A stretch of 64,000 nucleotides of DNA from Pseudomonas sp. B21-040 (GCF_024748695.1 NZ_CP087176.1:6317501-6381500), one strand, 5' to 3'. Counted from the stretch's first letter, positions 27,297 through 37,982 are shown. The notes: generated by a model not told the origin, from the sequence alone. Numbers and translations are program-made.

Positions 27297-28187
27297 TCAA
27301 GCCGCTTCCGGCGCCTGCGCGCGGCGTACGTCCGGTTGCTTCCAGGAGTCGGCAGCGCCTTCTTCGATGGCCTGCTGAATCGCACGCTTGCGGCTCTCTT
27401 CGGCACGACGGCTGAAGAACCAGACCAGGAACGTCATCAGCGATACCGCCAGCAAAATCAGGCTGGCCACGGCGTTGATCTCCGGTTTCACGCCCAGACG
27501 CACCGCCGAGAACACTTCCATTGGCAGGGTCGTGGAACCCGGCCCCGAGACGAAGCTCGCCAGCACCAGGTCATCCAGCGACAGCGCGAAAGACATCATG
27601 CCGCCTGCTCCCAACGAGGGCGCGATCATCGGGATGGTGATCAGGAAGAACACCTTCCACGGCCGCGCACCAAGGTCCATGGCCGCCTCTTCGATGGACA
27701 AGTCCAACTCACGCAAACGCGCCGACACCACCACCGCCACATACGCCGCACAGAACGTAGTGTGGGCGATCCAGATAGTGACGATGCCGCGTTCCTGTGG
27801 CCAACCGATCATCTGCGCCATGGCCACGAACAGCAGCAACAGCGACAGACCGGTGATGACTTCGGGCATCACCAGCGGTGCGGTGACCAGGCCACCGAAC
27901 AGCGTGCGACCTTTGAAGCGGGTGATACGGGTCAGGACGAACGCGGCCAATGTACCCAGCGCCACCGCCGCCACCGCCGTGTAGCAGGCGATTTCCAGCG
28001 AGCGCACCACCGAGCCCATCAACTGAGTGTTGTCCATCAACCCGACGTACCATTTGATCGACCAGCCGCCCCACACCGTCACCAGTTTTGAGGCGTTGAA
28101 CGAGTAGATCACCAGGATCAGCATCGGCGCGTAGATGAACAGCAAACCCAGCACCAGCATCAAGCTTGAGAATCTGAAGCGCTTCAT
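27297..28187 (-). CDS. spuH: Polyamine ABC transporter permease (PotI/SpuH)
   Basis: A 296-residue inner-membrane permease with six hydrophobic helices and the BPD EAA loop EEAAMDLGARPWKVFFLITIP. It starts 4 bp inside the end of spuG (ATGA overlap), so the two are translationally coupled. With SpuF and SpuG it forms the membrane part of a putrescine/spermidine importer. The C-terminal tail (about 30 residues, RKRAIQQAIEEGAADSW) is longer than in E. coli PotI. Last gene of the spu run; its gene symbol follows the P. aeruginosa order. Confidence 0.93.
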   Translation of the reverse strand: MKRFRFSSLMLVLGLLFIYAPMLILVIYSFNASKLVTVWGGWSIKWYVGLMDNTQLMGSVVRSLEIACYTAVAAVALGTLAAFVLTRITRFKGRTLFGGLVTAPLVMPEVITGLSLLLLFVAMAQMIGWPQERGIVTIWIAHTTFCAAYVAVVVSARLRELDLSIEEAAMDLGARPWKVFFLITIPMIAPSLGAGGMMSFALSLDDLVLASFVSGPGSTTLPMEVFSAVRLGVKPEINAVASLILLAVSLMTFLVWFFSRRAEESRKRAIQQAIEEGAADSWKQPDVRRAQAPEAA

Positions 28188-29104
28188 TCTTTGCCCTCCA
28201 TTTCTTTGGCCTGACTGCGGTTGAACAGGATGATCGGCACAATCAGGATCGCCAGCATCACCACCGCCAAGGCTGACGCCACGGGCCAGTCACGGTTGTT
28301 GAAGAACTCTTGCCAAAGCACTTTACCGATCATCAGGGTTTCCGGGCCGCCGAGCAGTTCCGGGATCACGAACTCGCCCACCACCGGAATGAACACCAGC
28401 ATGCAGCCAGCGACGATGCCGTTCTTGGACAACGGAATGGTGATTTTCCAGAAGCTGTTGAAGGTGCTAGAACCCAGATCGGATGCGGCTTCCAGCAGGC
28501 TGTGGTCGTGCTTCACCAGGTTGGCGTAGAGCGGCAGGATCATGAATGGCAGATAGGAGTAAACGACACCAATATAGACGGCGAGGTTGGTGTTGAGGAT
28601 CTGCAGCGGTTCGCTGATCCAGCCCATGCTCATCAGGAAACCATTGAGCAGACCGTTGTTGCTGAGGATGCCCATCCACGCGTAAACGCGGATCAGGATG
28701 GCGGTCCAGGTCGGCATCATGATCAGCAGCACGAGGACCGTTTGCAGCTCTTTACGGGCACTGGCAATGGCGTAGGCCATCGGGTACCCGATCAGCAAAC
28801 AGAGGACGGTGCTGATCAGCGCCATCTTCAACGAGCCGAGGTAAGCGGCGATGTACAACTCGTCGCCCGCCAGCATGGCGTAGTTGCCGAGGTTGAGCAG
28901 CACCTGCAGCTTCTGGTCGACGAAGTTGTAGATTTCGGTGTACGGCGGAATGGCCACATCGGCTTCGGCGAAGCTGATCTTCAAGACGATGAAGAACGGC
29001 AGCATGAAGAACATGAACAGCCAGATGAACGGAACCCCGATGACCAGCTGACGGCCACCGGGAATTATTCGATTGAGGCGGCGTTTGAATTTGCGCATGT
29101 TCAT
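28184..29104 (-). CDS. spuG: Polyamine ABC transporter permease (PotH/SpuG)
   Basis: A 306-residue permease with six helices and the EAA loop LLEAASDLGSSTFNSFWKITIP. A basic N-terminus (MNMRKFKRRLNRIIPGG) precedes helix 1. The ATG at 29104 overlaps the spuF stop as ATGA; a second ATG two codons on (29098) would give 304 residues. Works with SpuH as the permease pair. Operon position spuF-G-H is the same as in P. aeruginosa. Confidence 0.93.
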   Translation of the reverse strand: MNMRKFKRRLNRIIPGGRQLVIGVPFIWLFMFFMLPFFIVLKISFAEADVAIPPYTEIYNFVDQKLQVLLNLGNYAMLAGDELYIAAYLGSLKMALISTVLCLLIGYPMAYAIASARKELQTVLVLLIMMPTWTAILIRVYAWMGILSNNGLLNGFLMSMGWISEPLQILNTNLAVYIGVVYSYLPFMILPLYANLVKHDHSLLEAASDLGSSTFNSFWKITIPLSKNGIVAGCMLVFIPVVGEFVIPELLGGPETLMIGKVLWQEFFNNRDWPVASALAVVMLAILIVPIILFNRSQAKEMEGKE

Positions 29105-30243
29105 GAGCGAAGTACCACGCCGCTGTCGTCTTCCCAATACACGTAAACCTGGTCACCCCAGGTTGGGCGCTGACCACGGCGCTCGGCGTTGGCGACGAAC
29201 GACTGGACGATCTTGCCGCTTGGCAGTTCGACGTAGAACACCGAGTGCCCGCCGAGGTAGGCGATGTCGTGCACTTTGCCGCTGGACCAGTTGTATTCGC
29301 AGGTCGGCTGCGTCGGCGTCACCAGCAGTTTTTCCGGACGGATCGCGTAGGTCACGGATTTGTCCTGCACTGAGGTACTGATGCCGTGGCCCACGTAGAT
29401 CTGGCGATCCAGGTCCTTGCAGGTAATGGTCGCGTGACCTTCGGCGTCGTCGATCACTTCACCGTCGAAGATGTTGACGTTGCCGATGAATTCGCAGACC
29501 AGGCGACTGGTCGGGGTTTCGTAGATGTCGATCGGGCTGCCGATCTGGGCAATCCAGCCCAGGTGCATGATCGCGATGCGCTCGGCCATGGTCATGGCCT
29601 CTTCCTGGTCGTGGGTCACCATGACGCAGGTTACGCCGACGCGCTCGATGATCTCCACCAGCTCCAGTTGCATCTGCGAACGCAGCTTTTTATCCAGGGC
29701 GCCCATTGGCTCGTCGAGCAGCAACAGCTTCGGTCGCTTGGCCAGCGAGCGCGCCAGTGCCACACGCTGACGCTGGCCACCGGACAACTGATGCGGCTTG
29801 CGCTTGGCGTACTGGCTCATCTGCACCAGTTTGAGCATGTCGGCCACGCGCGCATCGACTTCGGCGGCAGGCAGCTTGTCCTGCTTGAGGCCGAAGGCGA
29901 TGTTCTGCGCCACGGTCATGTGCGGGAACAAGGCGTAGGACTGGAACATCATGTTGATCGGCCGCTCGTACGGCGGCATGTCAGTGATGTCTACGCCGTC
30001 GAGGAAAATGCGCCCCTCCGTTGGCCGTTCGAAGCCAGCGAGCATGCGCAGCAACGTGGACTTGCCCGATCCCGAACCGCCGAGCAGGGCGAAAATTTCG
30101 CCTTTCTTGATTTCCAGGGACACATCGTCCACGGCAATCGTCTCGTCGAACTTTTTCGTGACCCGGTCGATTTTGACCAGCACCTGTTTAGGTGACTGGT
30201 CGCCCTCGAGGGCTTTCTTATAGGCGCCGGAGGCAACTGCCAT
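29101..30243 (-). CDS. spuF: Polyamine ABC transporter ATP-binding protein (PotG/SpuF)
   Basis: A 380-residue ABC ATPase. Walker A is GGSGSGKSTLLRML (about residue 57), the Q-loop is MFQSYALFPHMT, the signature LSGGQRQRVALARSL and Walker B LLLLDEPMGALD, followed by a switch His in VMVTHDQEEAM. A C-terminal TOBE domain (from about residue 290) is typical of the PotG/spermidine group. It lies 73 bp downstream of the spuE-position binding-protein gene and overlaps spuG. Confidence 0.95.
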   Translation of the reverse strand: MAVASGAYKKALEGDQSPKQVLVKIDRVTKKFDETIAVDDVSLEIKKGEIFALLGGSGSGKSTLLRMLAGFERPTEGRIFLDGVDITDMPPYERPINMMFQSYALFPHMTVAQNIAFGLKQDKLPAAEVDARVADMLKLVQMSQYAKRKPHQLSGGQRQRVALARSLAKRPKLLLLDEPMGALDKKLRSQMQLELVEIIERVGVTCVMVTHDQEEAMTMAERIAIMHLGWIAQIGSPIDIYETPTSRLVCEFIGNVNIFDGEVIDDAEGHATITCKDLDRQIYVGHGISTSVQDKSVTYAIRPEKLLVTPTQPTCEYNWSSGKVHDIAYLGGHSVFYVELPSGKIVQSFVANAERRGQRPTWGDQVYVYWEDDSGVVLRS

Positions 30244-30316
30244 TTACGAAACTCCCAGAAAAAAAGAGTGCAGTTCGCTCAAGGTGAGCCAACCTTGGAT
30301 AGTTTGAGCCTTGAAG

Positions 30317-31456
<1,140 letters not shown>

Positions 31457-31543
31457 CTACATGACAACCGTGATTGCCCAGCAACAAAACCGGCGCGCAA
31501 CTTACCCTCGAAAAACCGTTCCAGCAAAACTTTTATGCAGATA

Positions 31544-31649
31544 CCTGTAGCAGCTGCCGAAGGCGGCGTTAAGCTCCGAAGGACCTTCCCGCGTTTTCAA
31601 CAGCACAACTGCTTCGCAGTTGGACGCAGCCTGCGGCAGCTGCTACAGG
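31544..31649. repeat. Inverted repeat, CTGTAGCAGCTGCCG type, between spuD and spuE
   Basis: Outer arms CCTGTAGCAGCTGCCG and CGGCAGCTGCTACAGG pair perfectly; the interior holds a second stem AACTGCTTCGCAGTT. The element sits within the spu operon between the two binding-protein genes, where it would fold in the RNA and could tune differential expression of spuD versus the downstream genes. Confidence 0.8.
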
Positions 31650-31659
31650 GTTTTACGGC

Positions 31660-32772
31660 TTATTTACCCGATTTGATCTTGGTCCAGCTGCGAGTCAGGA
31701 TCCGCTGGGTCGCGGCCGGCAAGTCGGCAATCGCGTACAGCTTGGCCAGCACGTCCGCTGGCGGGTAGATGCCTGGATCCGCGGTGATGTCTTTATCCAC
31801 CAGTGGCGTGGCAGCCGCGTTACCGTTCGGGAAGCGCACGGCGTTGGTGATTTCAGCCATGATTTCCGGCTTCTGCAGGAAGGTCATGAACTTGTAGGCG
31901 CCTTCGACGTTCTCGGCATCTTTAGGGATGGCGACCATGTCGTAGAAGCTGCCAGCACCTTCTTTCGGAATGTTGTAGCTGACTTTGACCTTGTCACCGG
32001 CTTCAGCCGCGCGGGACTTGGCCTGATACACGTCACCCGAGTAACCCACGGCTACACAGATGTTGCCGTTGGCAAGGTCGGAGATGTACTTGGACGAGTG
32101 GAAGTAGGCGATCGAAGGACGGACCTTCATGATCAGCGCTTCAGCCTTGTCGATGTCTTCTTTCTTCTGGCTGTCGGTTGGCAGGCCCAGGTAGTGCAGC
32201 GCCACCGGAATCATCTCGGTTGGCGAGTCCAGCAAGCTGATACCGCAGGACTTCAGCTTGGCGGCGTTTTCAGGTTTGAAGATCAGGTCCCAGGAATCGA
32301 CCGGTGCGTCGGCACCCAGTGCAGCCTTGACCTTCTCGGCGTTGTAGCCAATGCCGATCGAGCCCCACATGTACGGGAAGGCATGTTCGTTGCCCGGGTC
32401 GCTCACCGATACCGCCTTGAGCAGGTCGGTGTTCAGGTTTTTCCAGTTAGACAGCTTGGACTTGTCCAGCTTCTGGTAAACGCCGGCCTTGATTTGCTTG
32501 GCCAGGAAGTTGTTCGACGGTACGACGATGTCGTAACCGGATTTGCCGGCCAGCAACTTGGCTTCAAGGGTTTCGTTGCTGTCGAACACGTCGTAGACGA
32601 CTTTGATCCCCGACTCGTCTTCGAACTTCTTGATGGTGTCCGGTGCGATGTAATCGGACCAGTTGTACACGTGCAGTACTTTGTCATCGGCCTGAACCGC
32701 GCCCGCCATCAACCCCATCAACGACATGGCAAGGAGAGTCTTACCAGCGAGCTTTTTACCTAGTGCCTTCAT
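31660..32772 (-). CDS. spuD: Polyamine-binding periplasmic protein (SpuD position)
   Basis: A 370-residue PotF-type binding protein. ATG at 32772 ([11 protein letters not shown]) is chosen because GGAGC precedes it and it begins a proper signal peptide (cleavage near [12 protein letters not shown]); the frame is open for 63 further codons upstream without signal features. Conserved blocks are [54 protein letters not shown] and [22 protein letters not shown]. Position matches SpuD (putrescine-preferring in P. aeruginosa). Followed by a hairpin repeat, then spuE. Confidence 0.92.
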   Translation of the reverse strand: MKALGKKLAGKTLLAMSLMGLMAGAVQADDKVLHVYNWSDYIAPDTIKKFEDESGIKVVYDVFDSNETLEAKLLAGKSGYDIVVPSNNFLAKQIKAGVYQKLDKSKLSNWKNLNTDLLKAVSVSDPGNEHAFPYMWGSIGIGYNAEKVKAALGADAPVDSWDLIFKPENAAKLKSCGISLLDSPTEMIPVALHYLGLPTDSQKKEDIDKAEALIMKVRPSIAYFHSSKYISDLANGNICVAVGYSGDVYQAKSRAAEAGDKVKVSYNIPKEGAGSFYDMVAIPKDAENVEGAYKFMTFLQKPEIMAEITNAVRFPNGNAAATPLVDKDITADPGIYPPADVLAKLYAIADLPAATQRILTRSWTKIKSGK

Positions 32773-32961
32773 GCGTAATGCTCCAAATTTTTCTTTTTTG
32801 AACCACTTGTTTTCAGCGACCGAACCCGGGCAACTGGAACCGCGGCTAGTCTGGCAAGATCCACATCGGTCTTTCAAGGAAAGGCCACGCTTTCTGACAG
32901 CGCTGAGCGAAAGTAGCTGTTTTGATACAAACCCCGGCCACTTACGCTCAGAGCCTAGCAC

Positions 32962-34326
32962 TTAGCCCTGCAACGCACTCAGGGTCAGGTCCAGACACTT
33001 GCGTGCCTTGGCCACCAACTCATCGATTTCAGCCGGTGTAATCACCAGTGGCGGAGCAATGATCATGGTGTCGCCCACGGCGCGCATGATCAGGCCGTTG
33101 TCGAAGCAGAACTGGCGGCAAATCATGCCGACGCCCTTGCCTTCGTAACGTTTGCGAGTGGCTTTGTCCTGAACCAGTTCAATGGCCCCCAACAGACCGA
33201 CACCACGCACTTCTCCCACCAACGGGTGATCGTTCAGTTCCCGCAGACGTTTCTGCAAATAGGGTGCCGTTTCTGCATGAACGCGCTCGATAATTTTTTC
33301 TTCGCGCAGGATGCGGATGTTTTCCAGCGCCACCGCAGCGGCCACCGGGTGACCGGAGTACGTGAAGCCGTGGTTGAAGTCGCCGCCTTCGTTCAGCACC
33401 TCGACCACTTCGTCACGCACGATCAGGCCACCCATGGGGATGTAGCCGGAGGTCAGGCCTTTGGCGATGGTCATCATGTCGGGCTTGAGGTCGTAGTAAT
33501 CGGTACCGAACCACTCACCGGTACGGCCAAAACCACAAATCACTTCGTCCGCCACGAACAGGATGTCGTACTTGGCGAGGATTTCCTTGATGCGCGGCCA
33601 GTAGGTGTCTGGCGGAATGATCACGCCACCGGCGCCCTGGATCGGCTCGGCAATAAAGGCACCGACGTTATCCACGCCGATTTCCAGAATTTTCTCTTCC
33701 AGCTGATTCGCCGCCCAGACGCCGAACTCTTCAGGCGTCATGTCGCCGCCTTCGGTGAACCAGTACGGCTGTGCGATGTGGACAATGCCCGGAATCGGCA
33801 AGTCGCCTTGTTCGTGCATGTACGTCATGCCACCCAGGCTCGCGCCGGCCACGGTAGAACCGTGATAGCCGTTCTTGCGGCTGATGATGACTTTCTTTTT
33901 CGGTTGGCCCTTGATCGCCCAGTAGTGACGAACCATACGCAGCATGGTGTCGTTGCCTTCGGAGCCGGAGCCGGTGAAGAACACGTGGTTCATGCCTTCT
34001 GGGGCGATGTCGGCGATGGCCTTGGCCAGCTCCAGAACCGGAGGGTGAGCGGTCTGGAAGAACAGGTTGTAGTAAGGCAGTTCGCGCATTTGCTTGCTAG
34101 CGGCATCGGCCAGTTCATCACGACCGTAACCGATCGCTACGCACCACAGGCCGGCCATGCCGTCGAGGATCTTGTTGCCTTCGCTGTCCCACAGGTAAAC
34201 GCCCTTGGCGTTGGTGATGATCCGCGGGCCTTTCTCTTTCAGCTGCTTGAAATCACTGAACGGAGCCAGGTGGTGATCGTTGCTCAGGGTTTGCCATTCA
34301 CGGGTTTGCGGATTGTTACTGGTCAT
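32962..34326 (-). CDS. spuC: Putrescine (polyamine):pyruvate aminotransferase
   Basis: A 454-residue class III PLP aminotransferase. The PLP region includes FTGSGSEGNDTMLRMVRHYW, FVADEVICGFGRTGEWFG and the Schiff-base Lys in MMTIAKGLTSGYIPMGG (about residue 285). Transfers the amino group of putrescine to pyruvate, giving 4-aminobutanal. Lies between spuB and spuD, 58 bp downstream of spuB, as in P. aeruginosa. Length and start (MTSNNPQTREW) are standard. Confidence 0.95.
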   Translation of the reverse strand: MTSNNPQTREWQTLSNDHHLAPFSDFKQLKEKGPRIITNAKGVYLWDSEGNKILDGMAGLWCVAIGYGRDELADAASKQMRELPYYNLFFQTAHPPVLELAKAIADIAPEGMNHVFFTGSGSEGNDTMLRMVRHYWAIKGQPKKKVIISRKNGYHGSTVAGASLGGMTYMHEQGDLPIPGIVHIAQPYWFTEGGDMTPEEFGVWAANQLEEKILEIGVDNVGAFIAEPIQGAGGVIIPPDTYWPRIKEILAKYDILFVADEVICGFGRTGEWFGTDYYDLKPDMMTIAKGLTSGYIPMGGLIVRDEVVEVLNEGGDFNHGFTYSGHPVAAAVALENIRILREEKIIERVHAETAPYLQKRLRELNDHPLVGEVRGVGLLGAIELVQDKATRKRYEGKGVGMICRQFCFDNGLIMRAVGDTMIIAPPLVITPAEIDELVAKARKCLDLTLSALQG

Positions 34327-34384
34327 GTAAATCTCCTAAAAAATCAGGTGAAAGCGCCGCCCGACAACGACGGCGCCCGGCGTA

Positions 34385-35743
34385 TCAGACGGCAAAGAGC
34401 AGGAATTCCCGTTCCCACGAACTGATCACGCGCTTGAAGTTTTCATGCTCGGCCCGCTTGACCGCGACGTAGCCAGTAATGAAATTTTTGCCCAGGTACT
34501 TCTCGATGGTTGAGCTGTTTTCCATGCGATCCAGCGCATCTTCAATGGTCAGCGGCAGGCGCAGGTTGCGGCGTTCATAGCCACGGCCCACCACCGGGGC
34601 ACTCGGATTGAGGCCTTCGACCATGCCGACGTAACCGCAGAGCAGGCTCGCGGCAATCGCCAGGTACGGGTTGGCATCGGCGCCCGGCAGACGGTTTTCC
34701 ACCCGGCGGTTTTGCGGCCCGGCGTCCGGAACCCGCAGGCCCACGGTGCGGTTCTCTTCGCCCCACTCCACGTTCACCGGTGCCGAGGTGTCCGGCAGGA
34801 AGCGGCGGAACGAGTTGACGTTGGGCGCGAACAGCGGCAACAGCTCGGGAATGAGTTTCTGCAAGCCACCGATGTGGTGCAGGAACAACTGGCTCATGGT
34901 CCCGTCTTCATTGGAGAAGATGTTCTTGCCGGTCTCGATGTCGATGATGCTCTGGTGCAAGTGCATCGCACTGCCCGGTTCACCGGTCATGGGCTTGGCC
35001 ATGAAGGTCGCCGCCACGTCGTGCTTGAGCGCGGCTTCGCGCATGGTGCGCTTGAACACCAGGATCTGGTCGGCCAGGGACAGGGCATCGCCGTGACGGA
35101 AGTTGATTTCCATCTGCGCCGTGCCGTCCTCATGGATCAACGTATCGAGGTCCAGCTCCTGCAGTTCGCACCAGTCGTAGACGTCTTCGAACAGCGGATC
35201 GAATTCGTTCGCCGCTTCAATCGAGAACGACTGGCGACCGATTTCCGGGCGCCCGGAGCGACCGATCGGCGGCTGCAGCGGATAGTCGGGGTCGTCGCTG
35301 CGCTTGGTCAGGTAGAACTCCATTTCCGGCGCCACGATCGGCTGCCAGCCCTTGTCGGTATAGAGTTTCAGGACCTTCTTGAGCACGTTGCGCGGCGACA
35401 GCTCGATCGGGTTGCCTTGCTTGTCGTAGGTGTCGTGGATCACCTGGGCAGTCGGCTCGATGGCCCACGGCACCAGAAACACAGCGTTCTGGTCGGGGCG
35501 GCAGATCATGTCGATGTCGGCCGGGTCGAGCAGCTCGTAATAGATGTCGTCTTCGACATAGTCGCCGGTCACGGTCTGCAACAAAACGCTTTCAGGCAGG
35601 CGCATGCCTTTTTCGGCAATGAACTTGTTGGTCGGCGAAATCTTGCCCCGGGTAATCCCGGTCAAGTCGGCGATCATGCATTCGACTTCTGTGATCTTGT
35701 GGTCTTTCAACCAATCGGTGAGCTGGTCGAGGTTGTTACTCAT
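34385..35743 (-). CDS. spuB: Gamma-glutamylpolyamine synthetase
   Basis: A 452-residue glutamine-synthetase-fold ligase that attaches glutamate to polyamines. GS motifs are present: EDGTAQMEINFRHGDALSLADQ, KPMTGEPGSAMHLHQSI and a metal/Arg region NRRVENRLPGADANPYLAIAAS. N-terminal DLTGITRGKISP is typical of the PuuA group rather than GlnA, and the adenylylation Tyr region of GlnA is not evident. An AGAGG site precedes the ATG at 35743. Gene immediately upstream should be spuA, but only a remnant is present. Confidence 0.93.
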   Translation of the reverse strand: MSNNLDQLTDWLKDHKITEVECMIADLTGITRGKISPTNKFIAEKGMRLPESVLLQTVTGDYVEDDIYYELLDPADIDMICRPDQNAVFLVPWAIEPTAQVIHDTYDKQGNPIELSPRNVLKKVLKLYTDKGWQPIVAPEMEFYLTKRSDDPDYPLQPPIGRSGRPEIGRQSFSIEAANEFDPLFEDVYDWCELQELDLDTLIHEDGTAQMEINFRHGDALSLADQILVFKRTMREAALKHDVAATFMAKPMTGEPGSAMHLHQSIIDIETGKNIFSNEDGTMSQLFLHHIGGLQKLIPELLPLFAPNVNSFRRFLPDTSAPVNVEWGEENRTVGLRVPDAGPQNRRVENRLPGADANPYLAIAASLLCGYVGMVEGLNPSAPVVGRGYERRNLRLPLTIEDALDRMENSSTIEKYLGKNFITGYVAVKRAEHENFKRVISSWEREFLLFAV

Positions 35744-35781
35744 AAATGCCTCTAGGCTTTGAGTTTCCTGACTCTTGCAAG

Positions 35782-36144
35782 TCAGGCGATGTTTGACGCA
35801 TCGGCGTCGCGTTGAAACGGGTGTCTGCGACAGGCTATCGTGTTTCTTGCGGACTGCGCGCCAACGGCCGGGCGTGCAGAATCACGAGCGGAGTCCTGTG
35901 CGATAGCCAGGCCGCTATTGTGAATCGGTTCTATATTGAATGGAGTAACCGTAATGGGGGTGCCATCAGGACCGTCCAGAATATCGGACGCAGACCGATG
36001 AGCCGCCAGCGACCGCAGAGTTTTGAGCGGGCCCGAAGCCGATGAGGCTACGGCGCGGACGCAAGTGTCGCCACTGATGTGGTAAGCATGCAGACCAATC
36101 TGCCTAGAGCAGTTGGTGATGCCGATTATCGGCAGGCGAGACAT
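35782..36144 (-). pseudogene. spuA: Decayed remnant of spuA (gamma-glutamyl-polyamine hydrolase, class I GATase)
   Basis: A 120-codon open frame on the minus strand, 38 bp upstream of spuB. Its start, MSRLPIIGITNCSRQIGLHA followed by YHISGDTCVRAVASSA, is clearly the N-terminus of SpuA/PuuD-type peptidase C26 proteins; next come SDILDGPDG and FNIEPIHNSG, which match the family's SDILDxxDG and SNIEPxHY blocks. Between them, the hydrophobic core has been replaced by non-conservative residues, and the GICRG nucleophile elbow survives only as a poor IACRRHPFQ. Full-length SpuA is about 250 residues; the second half, with the catalytic His/Glu, is absent. No function expected. Confidence 0.8.
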
Positions 36145-36422
36145 GAAGCACCCCGGTATTATTGGTGTTATGGGTTTGAATCGAGCTTAGCCTTGTTCAT
36201 TTTTTTACACAACACCCCCGTAAAAAATACAACACGCCCCGCTCAACCCTGCGTCGGCTAAAGCGTTCAAAGGCATAAAAACGCCCCAAACTGCCTCAAA
36301 AAAGCCTTACGAGCGCTTTTTTAGGGCAAAAAAGGCCTCGCTTGACTTCGGCATGCCGTTCGGGTTGACTGGAATCCGAAGAGATCAATGATTGATATTT
36401 TTAACAACAAAGGTGTTGCATC
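36145..36422. promoter_or_regulatory. Divergent promoter region for spuI and the (spuA)-spuBCDEFGH operon
   Basis: A 278 bp non-coding stretch between the spuA remnant and spuI, with AT-rich patches near 36190-36230 and 36300-36330. It should hold the promoters for both directions: in P. aeruginosa the operon promoter lies upstream of spuA, so the remnant here would be an untranslated leader of spuB. A TTGACT box occurs at about 36364 before spuI, but no convincing -10 partner was found. Specific operators not identified. Confidence 0.5.
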
Positions 36423-37799
36423 ATGTCGGTACCCCCGCGTGCCGTTCAGCTTAACGAAGCGAACGCGTTCCTTAAGGAACATCCTGAGGTTCTGTACGTT
36501 GACCTTCTGATTGCGGATATGAATGGTGTGGTGCGCGGCAAGCGCATTGAACGCACCAGCCTCCACAAGGTTTACGAGAAAGGCATCAACCTGCCGGCCT
36601 CTCTATTTGCTCTGGATATCAATGGCTCGACGGTGGAAAGCACCGGCCTGGGCCTGGACATCGGTGATGCTGACCGAATCTGCTATCCAATCCCCGACAC
36701 CCTGTGCAATGAGCCTTGGCAGAAACGCCCTACCGCGCAGCTGTTGATGACCATGCACGAACTCGAAGGTGACCCTTTCTTCGCGGATCCCCGTGAAGTG
36801 CTGCGTCAAGTCGTGACCAAGTTCGACGAGATGGGCCTGACCATCTGCGCCGCGTTCGAACTGGAGTTCTACCTGATCGACCAGGAAAACGTGAACGGCC
36901 GTCCACAGCCGCCACGCTCGCCGATCTCTGGCAAACGCCCGCATTCGACTCAGGTCTACCTGATCGACGACCTCGACGAATACGTCGATTGCCTCCAGGA
37001 CATTCTGGAAGGTGCGAAAGAGCAAGGCATCCCTGCCGACGCGATCGTCAAGGAAAGTGCCCCGGCGCAATTCGAAGTGAACCTGCACCACGTGGCCGAC
37101 CCGATCAAGGCCTGCGACTACGCGGTTCTGCTCAAGCGCCTGATCAAAAACATCGCCTACGACCATGAAATGGACACCACCTTCATGGCCAAGCCTTACC
37201 CGGGCCAGGCGGGCAACGGTCTGCACGTCCATATCTCGATTCTTGATAAAGACGGCAAAAACATTTTTGCCAGCGAGGATCCCGAGCAGAACGCCGCACT
37301 GCGTCACGCGATCGGCGGTGTGCTCGAGACCCTGCCCGCGCAGATGGCTTTCCTCTGCCCGAACGTCAACTCCTACCGTCGTTTCGGCGCACAGTTCTAC
37401 GTGCCGAACTCGCCGTGCTGGGGCCTGGACAACCGTACCGTGGCGATTCGCGTACCGACCGGCTCTTCCGATGCCGTACGTATCGAACACCGTGTTGCCG
37501 GCGCCGATGCCAACCCGTACCTGTTGATGGCTTCGGTCCTGGCAGGCGTGCACCACGGCCTGACCAACAAGATCGAGCCAGGCGCACCCGTAGAAGGCAA
37601 CTCCTACGAGCAGAACGAGCAAAGCCTGCCGAACAACCTGCGCGATGCATTGCGCGAGCTGGACGACAGCGAAGTCATGGCCAAGTACATCGATCCGAAG
37701 TACATCGATATCTTCGTCGCGTGCAAAGAGAGCGAGCTGGAGGAGTTCGAACACTCCATCTCCGACCTTGAGTACAACTGGTACCTGCATACCGTGTAA
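36423..37799 (+). CDS. spuI: Gamma-glutamylpolyamine synthetase, second copy
   Basis: A 458-residue glutamine-synthetase-fold ligase, paralogous to SpuB. Blocks: DMNGVVRGKRIE, FELEFYLIDQENVNGRP, KESAPAQFEVNLHH, KPYPGQAGNGLHVHISILD, NSYRRFGAQFYVPNSPCWGLDNRT and RIEHRVAGADANPYLLMASVL. These are the catalytic glutamates, His and Arg of GS-type ligases. It starts at an ATG with AAAGGTG upstream. Divergent from spuB, as one of two such synthetases at this locus; together they activate putrescine and other polyamines by glutamylation before oxidation. Confidence 0.93.
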   Translation: MSVPPRAVQLNEANAFLKEHPEVLYVDLLIADMNGVVRGKRIERTSLHKVYEKGINLPASLFALDINGSTVESTGLGLDIGDADRICYPIPDTLCNEPWQKRPTAQLLMTMHELEGDPFFADPREVLRQVVTKFDEMGLTICAAFELEFYLIDQENVNGRPQPPRSPISGKRPHSTQVYLIDDLDEYVDCLQDILEGAKEQGIPADAIVKESAPAQFEVNLHHVADPIKACDYAVLLKRLIKNIAYDHEMDTTFMAKPYPGQAGNGLHVHISILDKDGKNIFASEDPEQNAALRHAIGGVLETLPAQMAFLCPNVNSYRRFGAQFYVPNSPCWGLDNRTVAIRVPTGSSDAVRIEHRVAGADANPYLLMASVLAGVHHGLTNKIEPGAPVEGNSYEQNEQSLPNNLRDALRELDDSEVMAKYIDPKYIDIFVACKESELEEFEHSISDLEYNWYLHTV

Positions 37800-37817
37800 G
37801 CGGTTGCAGTAAAAACG

Positions 37818-37853
37818 AACGCCGCCGGCCTTAGCGCCTGCGGCGTTTTTTTT
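37818..37853 (+). terminator. Rho-independent terminator of spuI
   Basis: GAACGCCGCCGGCC...CTGCGGCGTTTTTTTTA hairpin about 20 bp after the spuI stop, with a T8 run. Confidence 0.9.
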
Positions 37854-37982
37854 ATGCCCTCACCCAACGCTGCTTGTCAGCATCCGACAATCTCCAAGAA
37901 AGAACCTACAGACGTATCAACATTTGAATCTCAAACTTTGGGGCGCGGGCACTGTCCGACATCCCACTTGAATTGAGAGCCA

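Noticed and set aside
31660..32961. Longer N-terminus of SpuD (start at 32961)
   Set aside because: Extra 63 residues lack signal-peptide character; start at 32772 has a ribosome site and a good signal peptide.
33226..34425. 399-residue plus-strand frame opposite spuC
   Set aside because: Mirror frame; no recognisable domain and no promoter or ribosome site.
36079..36261. Small plus-strand frame inside the spuA remnant region
   Set aside because: Antisense to the remnant; remnant similarity is on the minus strand only.
35744..36422. Whole spuB-spuI gap as simple intergenic DNA
   Set aside because: Rejected because the spuA similarity accounts for more than half of it; only 36145-36422 was kept as non-coding.
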